64,000 nucleotides of DNA from Buttiauxella sp049686335 (GCF_049686335.1 NZ_JBAVHX010000035.1:62001-126000); one strand, 5' to 3'; shown: positions 18,568 to 27,937, counted from the stretch's first letter. Notes: generated by a model from the letters alone, not told the origin. Made by a program: numbers and translations.

Positions 18568-18899
18568 AACATGACCTTTTGGGCTGGTGTTCAGGGTGCA
18601 TTCCCCGACTAATAACTTTCATTTTTAAATTTCCACTGGGTGAAGTCAAATGCACAACTGCTTGCCATGATTGAAAAATAAAAATAATACAATATTTTCA
18701 ATTAGTTAATGGTAAGCAACAATCTCACCACAACTTACAAAACAAAATTAAAATACATCTAATAACTTTCATTTTATAAAAATGATCGCATTTTTGCGGC
18801 AAGGATCACAACTAACAGCGAGGATGATCGCTACATTACTTTCAAAACGAAGGTTAAATTGAAATTTAACTTTAATATTGAAAGTTATCGGAGAAAGTT
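18568..18899. promoter_or_regulatory. Divergent operator region between DeoR gene and gatY
   Basis: The 17-bp sequence CTAATAACTTTCATTTT occurs exactly at 18609-18625 and 18759-18775. Nearer gatY are a perfect inverted repeat, GTTAAATT-GA-AATTTAAC, at 18853-18870 and an AACTTT..AAAGTT inverted repeat at 18868-18886. A weak CRP-like half-site, GGATCACAA, lies near 18802. Spaced ACTTTCA/TGAAAGT half-sites fit DeoR-family control of gatY and of the divergent regulator. The gatY ribosome-binding site is GGAGA at 18890-18894. Confidence 0.65.
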
Positions 18900-19754
18900 A
18901 TGTTCATCATTTCCAGCAAGAATATGCTCATCAAAGCACAACAGTTCGGATATGCAGTCCCTGCTTTTAACATTCATAACCTTGAAACCCTTCAGGTCGT
19001 CGTGGAAACCGCTGCAGAAATGCGATCACCGTTGATTGTTGCGGGCACGCCTGGAACCTTTAGTTATGCCGGGACAGGAAACATCGTGGCGATCGCTGGA
19101 GATCTGGCTCGTGAATACAACCTTCCTCTGGCGATTCATCTCGATCACCATGAATCCCTCCCGGATATCGAAACCAAAGTTCATGCGGGAATTCGTTCGG
19201 TAATGATCGATGGCTCTCATTTTCCTTTTGAAGAAAACGTGGCGCTGGTAAAGGAAGTTGTCGATTTCTGCCATCGTTATGATGTGAGTGTGGAAGCGGA
19301 ATTAGGGCGTCTGGGTGGTGTTGAAGACGATCTGGTCGTTGATAGTAAAGACGCGCTTTATACCAACCCCCAACAAGCCCGCGAGTTTATTACCCGCACG
19401 GGAATTGACTCGCTGGCAGTGGCAATTGGCACGGCACACGGGCTATATGCCGCAGAGCCTAAACTCGACTTCGACCGCCTGGCTGAGATCCGTGCTCAGG
19501 TGGATATTCCGCTAGTTTTACACGGCGCATCAGGCCTGTCAGAAAGTGACATCCGCCGGGCCATCAGCCTGGGCGTTTGCAAAGTGAATGTGGCTACCGA
19601 ACTGAAAATCGCTTTCTCCGATGCACTCAAACAGTATTTTACGCAAAACCCGAAAGCGAACGATCCCCGCCATTACATGCAGCCTGCGAAACAGGCGATG
19701 AAAGAGGTGGTGCGTAAAGTTATCACCGTCTGTGGTTGTGAAGGGCAACTGTAA
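18900..19754 (+). CDS. gatY: Tagatose-1,6-bisphosphate aldolase, catalytic subunit GatY
   Basis: A 284-residue class II (Zn) aldolase, the same length as E. coli GatY. The catalytic Asp82 and zinc His83 are in AIHLDHHES; further zinc ligands are His180 (IGTAHG) and His208 (VLHGASG). It cleaves D-tagatose-1,6-bisphosphate to DHAP and glyceraldehyde-3-P, with GatZ as stabilising partner. It is the first gene of a long operon and precedes tagK by 10 nt. The nearest paralogue alternative is KbaY/AgaY; the gat context favours GatY. Confidence 0.92.
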   Translation: MFIISSKNMLIKAQQFGYAVPAFNIHNLETLQVVVETAAEMRSPLIVAGTPGTFSYAGTGNIVAIAGDLAREYNLPLAIHLDHHESLPDIETKVHAGIRSVMIDGSHFPFEENVALVKEVVDFCHRYDVSVEAELGRLGGVEDDLVVDSKDALYTNPQQAREFITRTGIDSLAVAIGTAHGLYAAEPKLDFDRLAEIRAQVDIPLVLHGASGLSESDIRRAISLGVCKVNVATELKIAFSDALKQYFTQNPKANDPRHYMQPAKQAMKEVVRKVITVCGCEGQL

Positions 19755-19764
19755 GGAGTGTACT

Positions 19765-20679
19765 GTGATTTATACACTGACTCTCAACACAGCTATCGAC
19801 ATGAACATTTTTACCGACCCCATCGCCCCGGAGGTGGTGAACCGGACTCACCACACGGAGTATTGCCCTAATGGAAAAGGGGTTAACGTCGCGCTGATAT
19901 TGAATCACTTTAAAAAACCCGCGCACGTGCTCGGTATCTTCGGTGGTTTTACTGGACGCTATATTGTTGAGGAGCTACATAAAAAGAGAATTGGCGTCAC
20001 ACCTGCCTGGGTAGAAGAACCTACAAGAATTAATATTTTTATTAATGATGGCACGCATGAATATAAATTAGTTAATCCTGGTTCTTATATCAATGACGAC
20101 TGCAAACAGCAAATTATCAATACGATTTCACAGTTAAATGATGCCAGGCAGCTGGTCATAAGTGGAAGTTTACCGCAAGGCATAGAAAGCAGTTTTTACG
20201 CTGAGATAATGACTTTGTGCCAGATGAAAAAAATCAACGTCATTCTGGATATTAGCCATCCGGTATTACGTGAGCTTCTGGAATTCAAACCGCTATTGAT
20301 TAAGCCAAATGATGAAGAAGTGGCGGAGATATTCGGTTTATCTGTCAGCAATCATCAGCAAGCCAAAGCAGCCCTGGCTGAAATGCACGCACTCGGTGCA
20401 CAGAATATTTTGCTGACGCTTGGCGCGCGGGGAATGTATTTCTCTAATGGAAGTCGCTGTTGGTTTTGTACCGCCCCAGCCATTGAGCTGGTGAGTTCTG
20501 CCTGCGCGGGTGATGCAGCCCTGGCTGCGTTTCTCAGTATCTGGCTAAACCGCAATGATGTTGAAAGTGCTTTAGCACTCGCTAGCGCAACGGGAGCCGA
20601 TGTAGCAAGCTCCGCCGGATTAGGCAAGCTCAACGCAATCATGACTTTGCTACCTCATATCAAGGTCGAACAACTGTAG
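19765..20679 (+). CDS. tagK: Tagatose-1-phosphate (1-phosphofructokinase-like) kinase TagK
   Basis: A 304-residue PfkB kinase of the FruK/LacC type. It starts MIYTLTLNTAIDMN, has the substrate loop PNGKGVNVALIL at 35-46, and carries the C-terminal anion hole as CAGD (247-250) with Asp250 as predicted base. GTG 19765 is chosen because AAGGAG at 19753-19758 precedes it; the frame is open to 19732. Its position between gatY and a fructose-type PTS matches TagK of the enteric galactitol/tagatose cluster, so it should phosphorylate tagatose-1-P to the 1,6-bisphosphate. Fructose-1-P is the alternative substrate. Confidence 0.82.
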   Translation: MIYTLTLNTAIDMNIFTDPIAPEVVNRTHHTEYCPNGKGVNVALILNHFKKPAHVLGIFGGFTGRYIVEELHKKRIGVTPAWVEEPTRINIFINDGTHEYKLVNPGSYINDDCKQQIINTISQLNDARQLVISGSLPQGIESSFYAEIMTLCQMKKINVILDISHPVLRELLEFKPLLIKPNDEEVAEIFGLSVSNHQQAKAALAEMHALGAQNILLTLGARGMYFSNGSRCWFCTAPAIELVSSACAGDAALAAFLSIWLNRNDVESALALASATGADVASSAGLGKLNAIMTLLPHIKVEQL

Positions 20680-20703
20680 ACATAAACTTATACAGGTCTG
20701 CTT

Positions 20704-22134
20704 ATGAAAAAAATAATCGCGGTTACCGGCTGCCCTACCGGTATTGCTCATACTTTTATGGCTGAAGAAGCATTAAAGCATGCAGCAAAGAAACTCTCAG
20801 TCGATATTAAAGTAGAAACAAACGGAGCGAGCGGTGTAGAAAATGCAATTATTGCAGAAGATTTAATCGGTATAGCGGGTGTCATTATTGCTGCGGATAA
20901 AGACGTTAATCCCGATAGATTTAATGGACTACCTGTAATAGAAGTTCCCGTTAAAGAAGCTATTCACCATCCAGTAGATTTAATAAATAAAATCCTTAAC
21001 GGTGAGGTGACGGTAAGAAAAGGAGAGAAAAGCACTTCTGCACTACCAATGGAAAAAGAATCCTTCGGGCGTCAGACTTATAAACATCTGATGAGTGGTG
21101 TATCGAATATGCTTCCGTTTGTGGTCGCTGGAGGGATATTAATCGCTATCTCATTTTTATGGGGTATATATTCAGCTGATGCGAAATCCGTTGAATATAA
21201 CGCCATTGCAGCCATGTTGATGAAAATCGGCCAGCAGGCCTTTTCGATTATGGTGCCAGTATTCACCGCTTATATTGCCTACTCGATTTCGGGCAGACCT
21301 GGCATGGTGGCGGGATTTGTCGGCGGGCTGTTGGCGAACGCTACGGGCGCAGGCTTTCTTGGCGGCATTATTGCAGGCTTCGCAGCGGGTTATTTAATGT
21401 TATGGGTGAAAAATCTTCTCGCGGGTTTACCACGACAATATGAAGGGCTGAAGTCGATTTTTATTATGCCGCTGATTGGCGTACTGGTGATTGGCGTATT
21501 AATGGTACTGCTCGGTCAACCTATCGCCGCTATTAATAACGGTATGATGAACTGGCTTGCTTCATTACAGGACTCCAACCCTATCCTGCTGGGTATTGTA
21601 GTTGGCGCGATGTGCTCCTTTGACTTTGGCGGCCCAGTGAACAAAGCCGCGTATGTTACCGGCACTTTACTGCTTGGGCAGGGGAATTACTACTTTATGG
21701 CTGGAGTTTCCGCAGCCTGCATTACCCCACCGTTGGTGATAGCCCTGGCCACAACCTTCTTCCCGAAAGGTTTTAATGAAGAAGAACGCGCCGCAGGGAT
21801 GGTGAACTACATTCTCGGCTGCACGCATATCACCGAAGGCGCGATTCCTTTTGCGGCAAAAGATCCACTGCGCGTGATCCCGATGATGATGATTGCCTCA
21901 AGTATTTCCGCAGTGCTGAGCTATAGCCTGCATATTCAGGTTCCGGCACCACACGGTGGATTCCTGATCCTACCGTTAGTGAGTAAACCTCTGGCATGGG
22001 TGCTGTGTATTCTGGCGGGTTCTGCCTGTGGCGCGCTAATGCTTGGCAGTTGGCGTTTATGGTTGATGCGCAAACATCCTGCGGATCCAGCTGAAATTCA
22101 GGTGCAACAAGGAGGCCAAAATGCAGCTCTGTGA
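20704..22134 (+). CDS. tagT: Fructose-family PTS EIIBC for D-tagatose, TagT
   Basis: A 476-residue membrane permease. The EIIB domain is at about 1-100 with phosphocysteine Cys10 (VTGCPTGIAHTFMA), and the EIIC domain is at about 120-460 with FGRQTYKHLMSGVSNMLPFV, FDFGGPVNKAAY and CTHITEGAIPFA. It transports a ketohexose with phosphorylation at C1. It receives phosphate from TagH, encoded next, with which it overlaps by 14 nt. Homology alone cannot separate fructose from tagatose; linkage to gatY/tagK argues for tagatose. Confidence 0.85.
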   Translation: MKKIIAVTGCPTGIAHTFMAEEALKHAAKKLSVDIKVETNGASGVENAIIAEDLIGIAGVIIAADKDVNPDRFNGLPVIEVPVKEAIHHPVDLINKILNGEVTVRKGEKSTSALPMEKESFGRQTYKHLMSGVSNMLPFVVAGGILIAISFLWGIYSADAKSVEYNAIAAMLMKIGQQAFSIMVPVFTAYIAYSISGRPGMVAGFVGGLLANATGAGFLGGIIAGFAAGYLMLWVKNLLAGLPRQYEGLKSIFIMPLIGVLVIGVLMVLLGQPIAAINNGMMNWLASLQDSNPILLGIVVGAMCSFDFGGPVNKAAYVTGTLLLGQGNYYFMAGVSAACITPPLVIALATTFFPKGFNEEERAAGMVNYILGCTHITEGAIPFAAKDPLRVIPMMMIASSISAVLSYSLHIQVPAPHGGFLILPLVSKPLAWVLCILAGSACGALMLGSWRLWLMRKHPADPAEIQVQQGGQNAAL

Positions 22135-22930
22135 ACAGGATATTTACCTTAGCAACGAGCCAGCAGATAAGACGCTGGCGTTGAAATACGTCGCACAACG
22201 CCTGGTAGAAGCAGGCCATACCACCAGCAACTATCTGAGCGGGATGCTGGTGCGCGAATCACAAATTTCGACTTACCTTGGCAATGGCATCGCCATTCCA
22301 CATGGCACGCCAGAAACTCGCGATGCCGTACTCAACACAGGTGTGAAAGTGATTGTGTTTCGTCACGGAATTGACTGGGAAGACGGGAATGTTGCGCATG
22401 TGGTGGTCGGAATTGCCGCGAGGTCTAATGAACACCTGGATATTTTGCGCCAGCTCACCCACGCATTAAGTGACGACAGCGTTCCTGAGGCCATTGCACA
22501 AGCCAAAACGCCCGCCGATATTCTGGCGATCCTTAATGGTCAGGCGTTAATCGAACATGAGCCCGAAACCTTGCCAGAAGGTGAGCAAGCAACGTTTCTG
22601 ATTCATAACCCACACGGCCTGCACGCCAGGCCGAGCGCGGTTCTGGTTAAAACTGTTAAGCAATTTGAAAGCGATATTACGGTTGAAAGTCTTGATGCCC
22701 AGTCGAGAACGGTGGATGCCAAAAACCTGATGCGTGTCGTTTCACTTGGCGTCAAGAGTGGCCAACGACTGCGATTCACGGCGCGTGGAATTGATGCCAG
22801 ACAAGCGCTTAATGCTATTGGTGAGGCCATTGCCAGCGGCTTAGGAGAAGTCGCCACGCTACCCGCCACGCCTGCCCCAGAACGAGCCGCTGACTCGAAG
22901 CGAAGCTGGCTAACCCGTTTGTTTAACTAA
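22121..22930 (+). CDS. tagH: PTS EIIA-HPr fusion (FPr-like) TagH
   Basis: A 269-residue soluble phosphocarrier. The N-terminal fructose-type EIIA domain (about 1-145) has its active His61 in GIAIPHGTP. The C-terminal HPr domain (about 155-245) has His168 in NPHGLHARPSA, followed by a basic tail. It lacks the central M domain of the 376-residue FruB, so it is a compact EIIA-HPr fusion. It passes phosphate from enzyme I to TagT. AAGGAGG at 22109-22115 lies inside the tagT end and supports translation from ATG 22121. A terminator follows at 22947. Confidence 0.87.
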   Translation: MQLCEQDIYLSNEPADKTLALKYVAQRLVEAGHTTSNYLSGMLVRESQISTYLGNGIAIPHGTPETRDAVLNTGVKVIVFRHGIDWEDGNVAHVVVGIAARSNEHLDILRQLTHALSDDSVPEAIAQAKTPADILAILNGQALIEHEPETLPEGEQATFLIHNPHGLHARPSAVLVKTVKQFESDITVESLDAQSRTVDAKNLMRVVSLGVKSGQRLRFTARGIDARQALNAIGEAIASGLGEVATLPATPAPERAADSKRSWLTRLFN

Positions 22931-22946
22931 CAAACACTTTCGATTT

Positions 22947-22986
22947 AAGCGTTCAGTTGCCTTCGGTAGCTGAACGCTTTCTTACG
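22947..22986 (+). terminator. Hairpin terminator after tagH
   Basis: AAGCGTTCAG (22947-22956) pairs perfectly with CTGAACGCTT (22970-22979), followed by TTCTTACGTCTT. It divides the cluster into gatY-tagKTH and gatZABCD transcription units, possibly with read-through. Confidence 0.8.
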
Positions 22987-23138
22987 TCTTAATACAGCAA
23001 ATAATCATAAGCATTTAAATAATAAGAGAAAATTCTCATTGCAGAATATTTATCAGACATTGATCACGAAAGTGAATAATGATCTTTGCTCTCAATTCAA
23101 AACATAACGAAAATAAACAAAAGAAAACGGAGGTTGAG

Positions 23139-24410
23139 ATGAAAGAGATTATTGCACGTCATAAATCGGGTGAGCATATTGGTATCTGTTCTGTGTGCTC
23201 GGCACACCCACTGGTGATTGAAGCGGCTCTACGCTTCGATCTGGAAAGTGACAGAAAAGTGCTTATCGAGGCCACATCAAATCAGGTCAATCAATTTGGT
23301 GGATATACCGGTATGCAGCCTGCGAATTTTCGTGATTTTGTCTATCAGATTGCCAATGAAGTTGGCTTTCCCCATGAACGCATCATCCTCGGCGGCGATC
23401 ATCTGGGCCCAAACTGCTGGCAGGATCAATCTGCCGGAGAAGCGATGGAAAAATCTATCGCCTTGATCAAAGCCTATATCGCCGCAGGATTTAGCAAGAT
23501 TCATCTGGACGCGTCGATGTCCTGCGCAGACGACGCAGTACCGCTCGATCCGCAAATAGTCGCAAATCGTGCCGCCCTGCTTTGCCAGGCTGCCGAGCAA
23601 ACGGCTACGGACGAACAAAAAAAGCAGCTGACTTACGTGATTGGCACCGAAGTACCTGTTCCTGGTGGCGAGTCCAGCGCTATTGAAGGCGTGCATGTTA
23701 CGCGTGAAAGTGACGCCGCGAATACAGTCGAGACACATCGCCTGGCTTTTGCAGCGTTAGGGCTAGAAAAAGCGCTGGAACGCGTGATCGCGATAGTTGT
23801 GCAACCCGGCGTGGAATTTGATCATACCCAGGTTATTCACTACCAGCCCCAGGAAGCCGAAGCGTTATCCGCATGGATCAAGAAAACACCGCTGGTTTAC
23901 GAGGCTCACTCTACGGATTACCAGTCACGGAAAGCCTATCGGGAATTGGTACAAGATCACTTTGCGATATTGAAAGTAGGCCCAGCGCTAACTTTCGCTT
24001 TGCGCGAAGCGATTTTTGCCCTGGCCAAGATTGAAAGTGAACTTGTGGCCCCGGAAAAACGCAGTCAGGTTTTACAGGTCATTGATGAAGTCATGCTTAA
24101 TGAGCCGAACTATTGGAAGAAGTACTACCACCCAACGTTTAGCCAGGCGATGGTGGATATCCACTTCAGTCTTTCTGATCGTATGCGTTATTACTGGCCG
24201 CACCCGCGCATTCGCCAGAGCGTTGAAAACCTTGTCACCAATTTGAGTGCTATCGCCATTCCTCTTGGGTTGCTGAGCCAGTATTTACCCGTGCAATTCG
24301 AACGAGTGATGACACAACAGCTGCGCGCCACACCGAATAACCTCATCCTGGACAAAATTCAGGATGTGCTGCGCGCTTATCGTTATGGCTGCTCACTTTC
24401 TGCTGCCTGA
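23139..24410 (+). CDS. gatZ: Tagatose-1,6-bisphosphate aldolase subunit GatZ
   Basis: A 423-residue GatZ/KbaZ protein, near-colinear with E. coli GatZ. It carries EIIARHKSGEHIGICSVCSA at the N-terminus and LIEATSNQVNQFGGYTGM and GGDHLGPNCWQ downstream. The ATG at 23139 follows GGAGG at 23129-23133; the frame is open from 23079, but that extra N-terminus has no family match. GatZ stabilises GatY and is needed for full aldolase activity. It is the first gene after the tagH terminator, and gatA starts 9 nt downstream. Confidence 0.93.
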   Translation: MKEIIARHKSGEHIGICSVCSAHPLVIEAALRFDLESDRKVLIEATSNQVNQFGGYTGMQPANFRDFVYQIANEVGFPHERIILGGDHLGPNCWQDQSAGEAMEKSIALIKAYIAAGFSKIHLDASMSCADDAVPLDPQIVANRAALLCQAAEQTATDEQKKQLTYVIGTEVPVPGGESSAIEGVHVTRESDAANTVETHRLAFAALGLEKALERVIAIVVQPGVEFDHTQVIHYQPQEAEALSAWIKKTPLVYEAHSTDYQSRKAYRELVQDHFAILKVGPALTFALREAIFALAKIESELVAPEKRSQVLQVIDEVMLNEPNYWKKYYHPTFSQAMVDIHFSLSDRMRYYWPHPRIRQSVENLVTNLSAIAIPLGLLSQYLPVQFERVMTQQLRATPNNLILDKIQDVLRAYRYGCSLSAA

Positions 24411-24419
24411 GGACCCACT

Positions 24420-24884
24420 ATGACTCAAATATTTGTACGTACCGGCATTCATTTCGCAGATTGCGAGGCTGCACTGCAACACATCGGTATAGAGATGCTG
24501 GCAAAAGGTGTCGTGCACGAAAGCTACCCAAAGGCTCTGGTCGAAAGAGAAGCCATTTTCCCAACAGGGATCGCACTGGAATGCCATGCCGTTGCTATCC
24601 CGCATTGCGAAGCAATACACGCTAAAACTCCGGCTATTTATCTGATTCGTCCTGACGAACCAGTGCGTTTTCAGCGTGCCGATGATGATGACGATATTCC
24701 AGTGACATTGATTATTGCCCTGATTGTCGAAAACCCCGAAGCGCAATTGAAGTTACTCAAGCGCCTATTTAGTGAGCTGCAAAACCCGGAAGTGATGGAT
24801 TCGCTATTAGCAGTATCGTCATCACAACTGGGCGAATTATTCCGAAACACTCTACTCGAACCGCAAATGAGCGCGGCTTCGTAA
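24420..24884 (+). CDS. gatA: Galactitol PTS EIIA, GatA
   Basis: A 154-residue cytosolic EIIA of the mannitol/fructose fold. The phosphorylated His62 is in AVAIPHCEA, and the N-terminus MTQIFVRTGIHFADCEAALQ fits GatA. It transfers phosphate from HPr to GatB. It is followed by an ERIC element that separates it from gatB by 156 nt, where operons of this type usually have short gaps. Confidence 0.92.
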   Translation: MTQIFVRTGIHFADCEAALQHIGIEMLAKGVVHESYPKALVEREAIFPTGIALECHAVAIPHCEAIHAKTPAIYLIRPDEPVRFQRADDDDDIPVTLIIALIVENPEAQLKLLKRLFSELQNPEVMDSLLAVSSSQLGELFRNTLLEPQMSAAS

Positions 24885-24899
24885 TAATAAATTATAAAC

Positions 24900-25024
24900 A
24901 TACCCAAAATAATTTGAGTTGTGGGAAGGCGGCAAGAGAGCGAGGCCCGATGAGCTTACATGAGTAAGTGATTCGGGTGAGCAAACGCAGCCAACGCACC
25001 TACAGCTTAAAGTATGAAGGGTAT
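24900..25024. repeat. ERIC element inside the gat operon
   Basis: A 125-bp ERIC (IRU) palindrome. It starts ATACCCAAAATAATTTGAG, contains the core GAGCTTACATGAGTAAGTG and GGGTGAGC, and ends AGTATGAAGGGTAT. It lies between gatA and gatB, with the gatB ribosome-binding site (ACGGAG, 25029-25034) just outside its end. Transcribed as RNA it can fold along its whole length and could alter gatA/gatB expression ratio. Confidence 0.92.
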
Positions 25025-25040
25025 AAGACGGAGATACCCT

Positions 25041-25325
25041 ATGAAACGTAAAGTAATTGTTGCCTGTGGCGGGGCTGTGGCAACTTCCACAATGGCAGCA
25101 GAAGAAATTAAAGAACTCTGTGAAGCCCACAGTATTCAACTCGATTTAGTGCAATGCCGAGTGACCGAAATCGAAACCTATATGGACGGTGCAGATCTCA
25201 TCTGCACGACCGCCCGTGTCGACAGAACTTTTGGCGATATTCCGGTGGTACACGGAATGCCATTTATCTCCGGCGTAGGTATCGAAGCATTACAGCAGAA
25301 AATTCTCACCATCCTCGCGGAGTAG
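25041..25325 (+). CDS. gatB: Galactitol PTS EIIB, GatB
   Basis: A 94-residue EIIB with phosphocysteine Cys9 in VACGGAVATSTMAAEEIKEL, colinear with E. coli GatB. ATG 25041 is chosen over the upstream in-frame start at 25014, because that extra stretch is read from the ERIC end and an ACGGAG site precedes 25041 with 6-nt spacing. It passes phosphate from GatA to galactitol during transport by GatC. gatC starts 4 nt after its stop. Confidence 0.93.
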   Translation: MKRKVIVACGGAVATSTMAAEEIKELCEAHSIQLDLVQCRVTEIETYMDGADLICTTARVDRTFGDIPVVHGMPFISGVGIEALQQKILTILAE

Positions 25326-25329
25326 AACC

Positions 25330-26709
25330 ATGTTTAGCGAAATCATGCGTTACATCCTCGACCTTGGTCCCACCGTTATGCTGCCGGTGGTGATCATCAT
25401 CTTCTCGAAACTGCTGGGAATGAAACTTGGGGACTGCTTTAAATCTGGCCTGCATATTGGTATCGGTTTTGTTGGCATCGGGTTGGTGATTGGTCTGATG
25501 CTCGATTCCATCGGGCCTGCAGCAAAGGCTATGGCCGAACAATTTCAAATAAACCTTCACGTAGTCGATGTGGGCTGGCCTGGTTCATCGCCAATGACAT
25601 GGGCATCGCAAATCGCGTTGGTGGCCATTCCCATTGCCATTGCGGTTAACGTGTTAATGCTTGTCACCCGTATGACGCGTGTGGTGAACGTGGATATCTG
25701 GAATATCTGGCATATGACCTTCACCGGTGCACTGGTGCATCTTGCGACAGGCTCTTACTGGCTAGGGATTCTAGGTGTTGTGGTTCATGCGGCGTTCGTT
25801 TACAAGCTCGGTGATTGGTTTGCCAGGGATACGCGAGATTACTTCGAGCTTGATGGTATCGCCATTCCACATGGCTCCTCGGCCTATCTTGGGCCAATTG
25901 CGGTACTGGTCGATACCATCATTGAAAAAATCCCAGGTCTGAACCGTATTCATTTCAGCGCGGACGATATCCAGAAGCGATTCGGTCCATTCGGCGAGCC
26001 AGTTACTGTCGGCTTTATTATGGGGATTGTGATTGGTGTGCTGGCGGGTTATGACGCTAAAGGTGTATTGCAACTGGCAGTGAAAACAGCGGCGGTTATG
26101 CTGCTTATGCCACGCGTGATCAAACCTATTATGGATGGTTTAACCCCCATCGCGAAGCACGCCCGGAAACGCCTGCAAGCCAAATTTGGTAGCCAGGAGT
26201 TTTTGATTGGTTTAGACCCGGCGCTGCTGCTCGGCCATACCTCTGTAGTTTCAGCGAGCCTTATTTTTATCCCTCTGACAATCCTTATTGCAGTGTTGGT
26301 TCCAGGAAATCAGGTCTTGCCATTTGGTGACCTGGCAACCATCGGTTTCTTTGTCGCTATGGCAGTCGCAGTGCATCAGGGAAACCTGTTCCGCACGCTG
26401 ATTTCTGGCTCCATCATCATGGCTATCACTCTATGGATTGCCACGCAAACTATCGGCCTTCATACGCAACTGGCAGCAAATGCTGGCGCGCTGAAAGCGG
26501 GAGGCATGGTGGCCTCAATGGATCAGGGCGGCTCGCCAATTACCTGGCTGCTTATCCAACTGCTGACCTGGCAAAACATAGTCGGATTCTGCGTGATTGG
26601 TGCAATTTACTTCACTGGCGTACTGCTCACCTGGCGCCGTGCACGCAATTTTGTGGCTCAGGAGAAGGCTGTGCTTTCTGAGAACAAACCAGCCAGTTCC
26701 GCTTTGTAA
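25330..26709 (+). CDS. gatC: Galactitol PTS EIIC permease, GatC
   Basis: A 459-residue membrane permease of the galactitol EIIC family (E. coli GatC has 451) with about ten or more hydrophobic segments. Typical stretches are MRYILDLGPTVMLPVVIIIF at the N-terminus, a GDWFARDTRDYFELDGIAIP loop and FLIGLDPALLLGHTSVVSAS. It imports galactitol and releases galactitol-1-phosphate. It is translationally close to gatB. Confidence 0.93.
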   Translation: MFSEIMRYILDLGPTVMLPVVIIIFSKLLGMKLGDCFKSGLHIGIGFVGIGLVIGLMLDSIGPAAKAMAEQFQINLHVVDVGWPGSSPMTWASQIALVAIPIAIAVNVLMLVTRMTRVVNVDIWNIWHMTFTGALVHLATGSYWLGILGVVVHAAFVYKLGDWFARDTRDYFELDGIAIPHGSSAYLGPIAVLVDTIIEKIPGLNRIHFSADDIQKRFGPFGEPVTVGFIMGIVIGVLAGYDAKGVLQLAVKTAAVMLLMPRVIKPIMDGLTPIAKHARKRLQAKFGSQEFLIGLDPALLLGHTSVVSASLIFIPLTILIAVLVPGNQVLPFGDLATIGFFVAMAVAVHQGNLFRTLISGSIIMAITLWIATQTIGLHTQLAANAGALKAGGMVASMDQGGSPITWLLIQLLTWQNIVGFCVIGAIYFTGVLLTWRRARNFVAQEKAVLSENKPASSAL

Positions 26710-26754
26710 ACCTTCGGGGGGCTGTGGCTCCCCACTTCCTTTCCGGAGTTCATT

Positions 26755-27798
26755 ATGAAATCAGTGGTTATCCATGCTGAGGGCGAGATACGCGTTGAAG
26801 AACAGCCAATGCCTCTCCTTCATGCAGATGACGAAGTGCTAGTACGTATTCACTGGTCAGGGCTGTGCGGCTCTGACATCCCGCGTGTTTTCCACAATGG
26901 AGCACATTTTTATCCGATAACGCTCGGCCATGAATTCAGCGGTATCGTGGAGCAATGTGGTCACGGCATTGAAGATTTACAGCCCGGTGACGCGGTTGCC
27001 TGCGTGCCATTGCTGCCCTGTTTTAAATGCCCTGAATGCCAACGCAGTTATTTCTCACTTTGTAAAAACTACGCCTTTGTCGGATCGCGTAGCGACGGTG
27101 GAAACGCTGAATTTATCGTCATGAAACGCGCAAATATCTTCCCACTGCCGAAAGGTATGACGCTTGCGGACGGTGCTTTCCTTGAACCCATTACGGTGGG
27201 TCTACACGCCTTTCATCTGGTTAACGGCTGTGAAGGCAAAAATGTGGTGGTAATTGGGGCAGGAACGATTGGCCTGCTGGCTTTACAGTGTGCTGCCGCA
27301 TTGGGCGCACGATCGGTAACCGCCATTGATATTAATCAGGAAAAGCTAGATCTCGCGTTACAACTTGGCGCAACTCAGGCATTCAACAGTAAGGAGAAGA
27401 GTGCTGCCGAAATTCGTGAACTGATGCGGGAAATGCGTTTTGATCAATTGGTACTGGAAACGGCTGGCGCGCCACAAACTGTTGAGCTGGCAATTGATAT
27501 AGCCGGGCCACGCGCGCAACTTGCGCTGGTGGGAACACTACATAACGATCTCAATCTGCCTTCAGCATTGTTCGGGCAAATCCTGCGTAAAGAGATGAGC
27601 ATTACCGGCAGTTGGATGAACTATTCCGGACCGTGGCCAGGAGAGGAATGGCAAACCGCTGCACGCTTGCTGGCTGAGAAAAAAATTAAGCTTGAACCGC
27701 TCATCGCGCACGTTGGCGAGCCAGAGAGCTACGCTGCTGCAGTGAAGGCTTTAGGTGGAAAACCGATGAATGGCAAAATCATGCTGAAGCTCGCATGA
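26755..27798 (+). CDS. gatD: Galactitol-1-phosphate 5-dehydrogenase GatD
   Basis: A 347-residue zinc medium-chain dehydrogenase. Catalytic-zinc ligands are Cys38 (GLCGSD) and His59-Glu60 (GHE), the structural-zinc cysteines are 89, 92, 95 and 103, and the NAD-binding motif is VVIGAGTIGLLALQ at about 162-175. It oxidises galactitol-1-phosphate to D-tagatose-6-phosphate. It follows gatC by 45 nt, and a stem-loop (GGGCGGA/TCCGCCC, 27805-27833) follows its stop. Confidence 0.94.
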   Translation: MKSVVIHAEGEIRVEEQPMPLLHADDEVLVRIHWSGLCGSDIPRVFHNGAHFYPITLGHEFSGIVEQCGHGIEDLQPGDAVACVPLLPCFKCPECQRSYFSLCKNYAFVGSRSDGGNAEFIVMKRANIFPLPKGMTLADGAFLEPITVGLHAFHLVNGCEGKNVVVIGAGTIGLLALQCAAALGARSVTAIDINQEKLDLALQLGATQAFNSKEKSAAEIRELMREMRFDQLVLETAGAPQTVELAIDIAGPRAQLALVGTLHNDLNLPSALFGQILRKEMSITGSWMNYSGPWPGEEWQTAARLLAEKKIKLEPLIAHVGEPESYAAAVKALGGKPMNGKIMLKLA

Positions 27799-27804
27799 TT
27801 TTGA

Positions 27805-27833
27805 GGGCGGAGAATGCTCGCACTAATCCGCCC
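27805..27833 (+). terminator. Stem-loop after gatD
   Basis: GGGCGGA (27805-27811) pairs with TCCGCCC (27827-27833) across a 15-nt loop. No strong T-run follows, so it may stabilise the transcript or attenuate read-through into gatR rather than act as a full terminator. Confidence 0.5.
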
Positions 27834-27937
27834 AATCATTTTCGAGCCATGACTCACACATTATTTCGAAATTCAGCGTTCCTCTTTCATATCCCTTTCG
27901 TTTACACTGAGTGGAGTTAATTATCAGGCAAATCAAG

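Noticed and set aside
23079..23138. 20-residue N-terminal extension of GatZ
   Set aside because: No similarity to GatZ, and GGAGG precedes the ATG at 23139.
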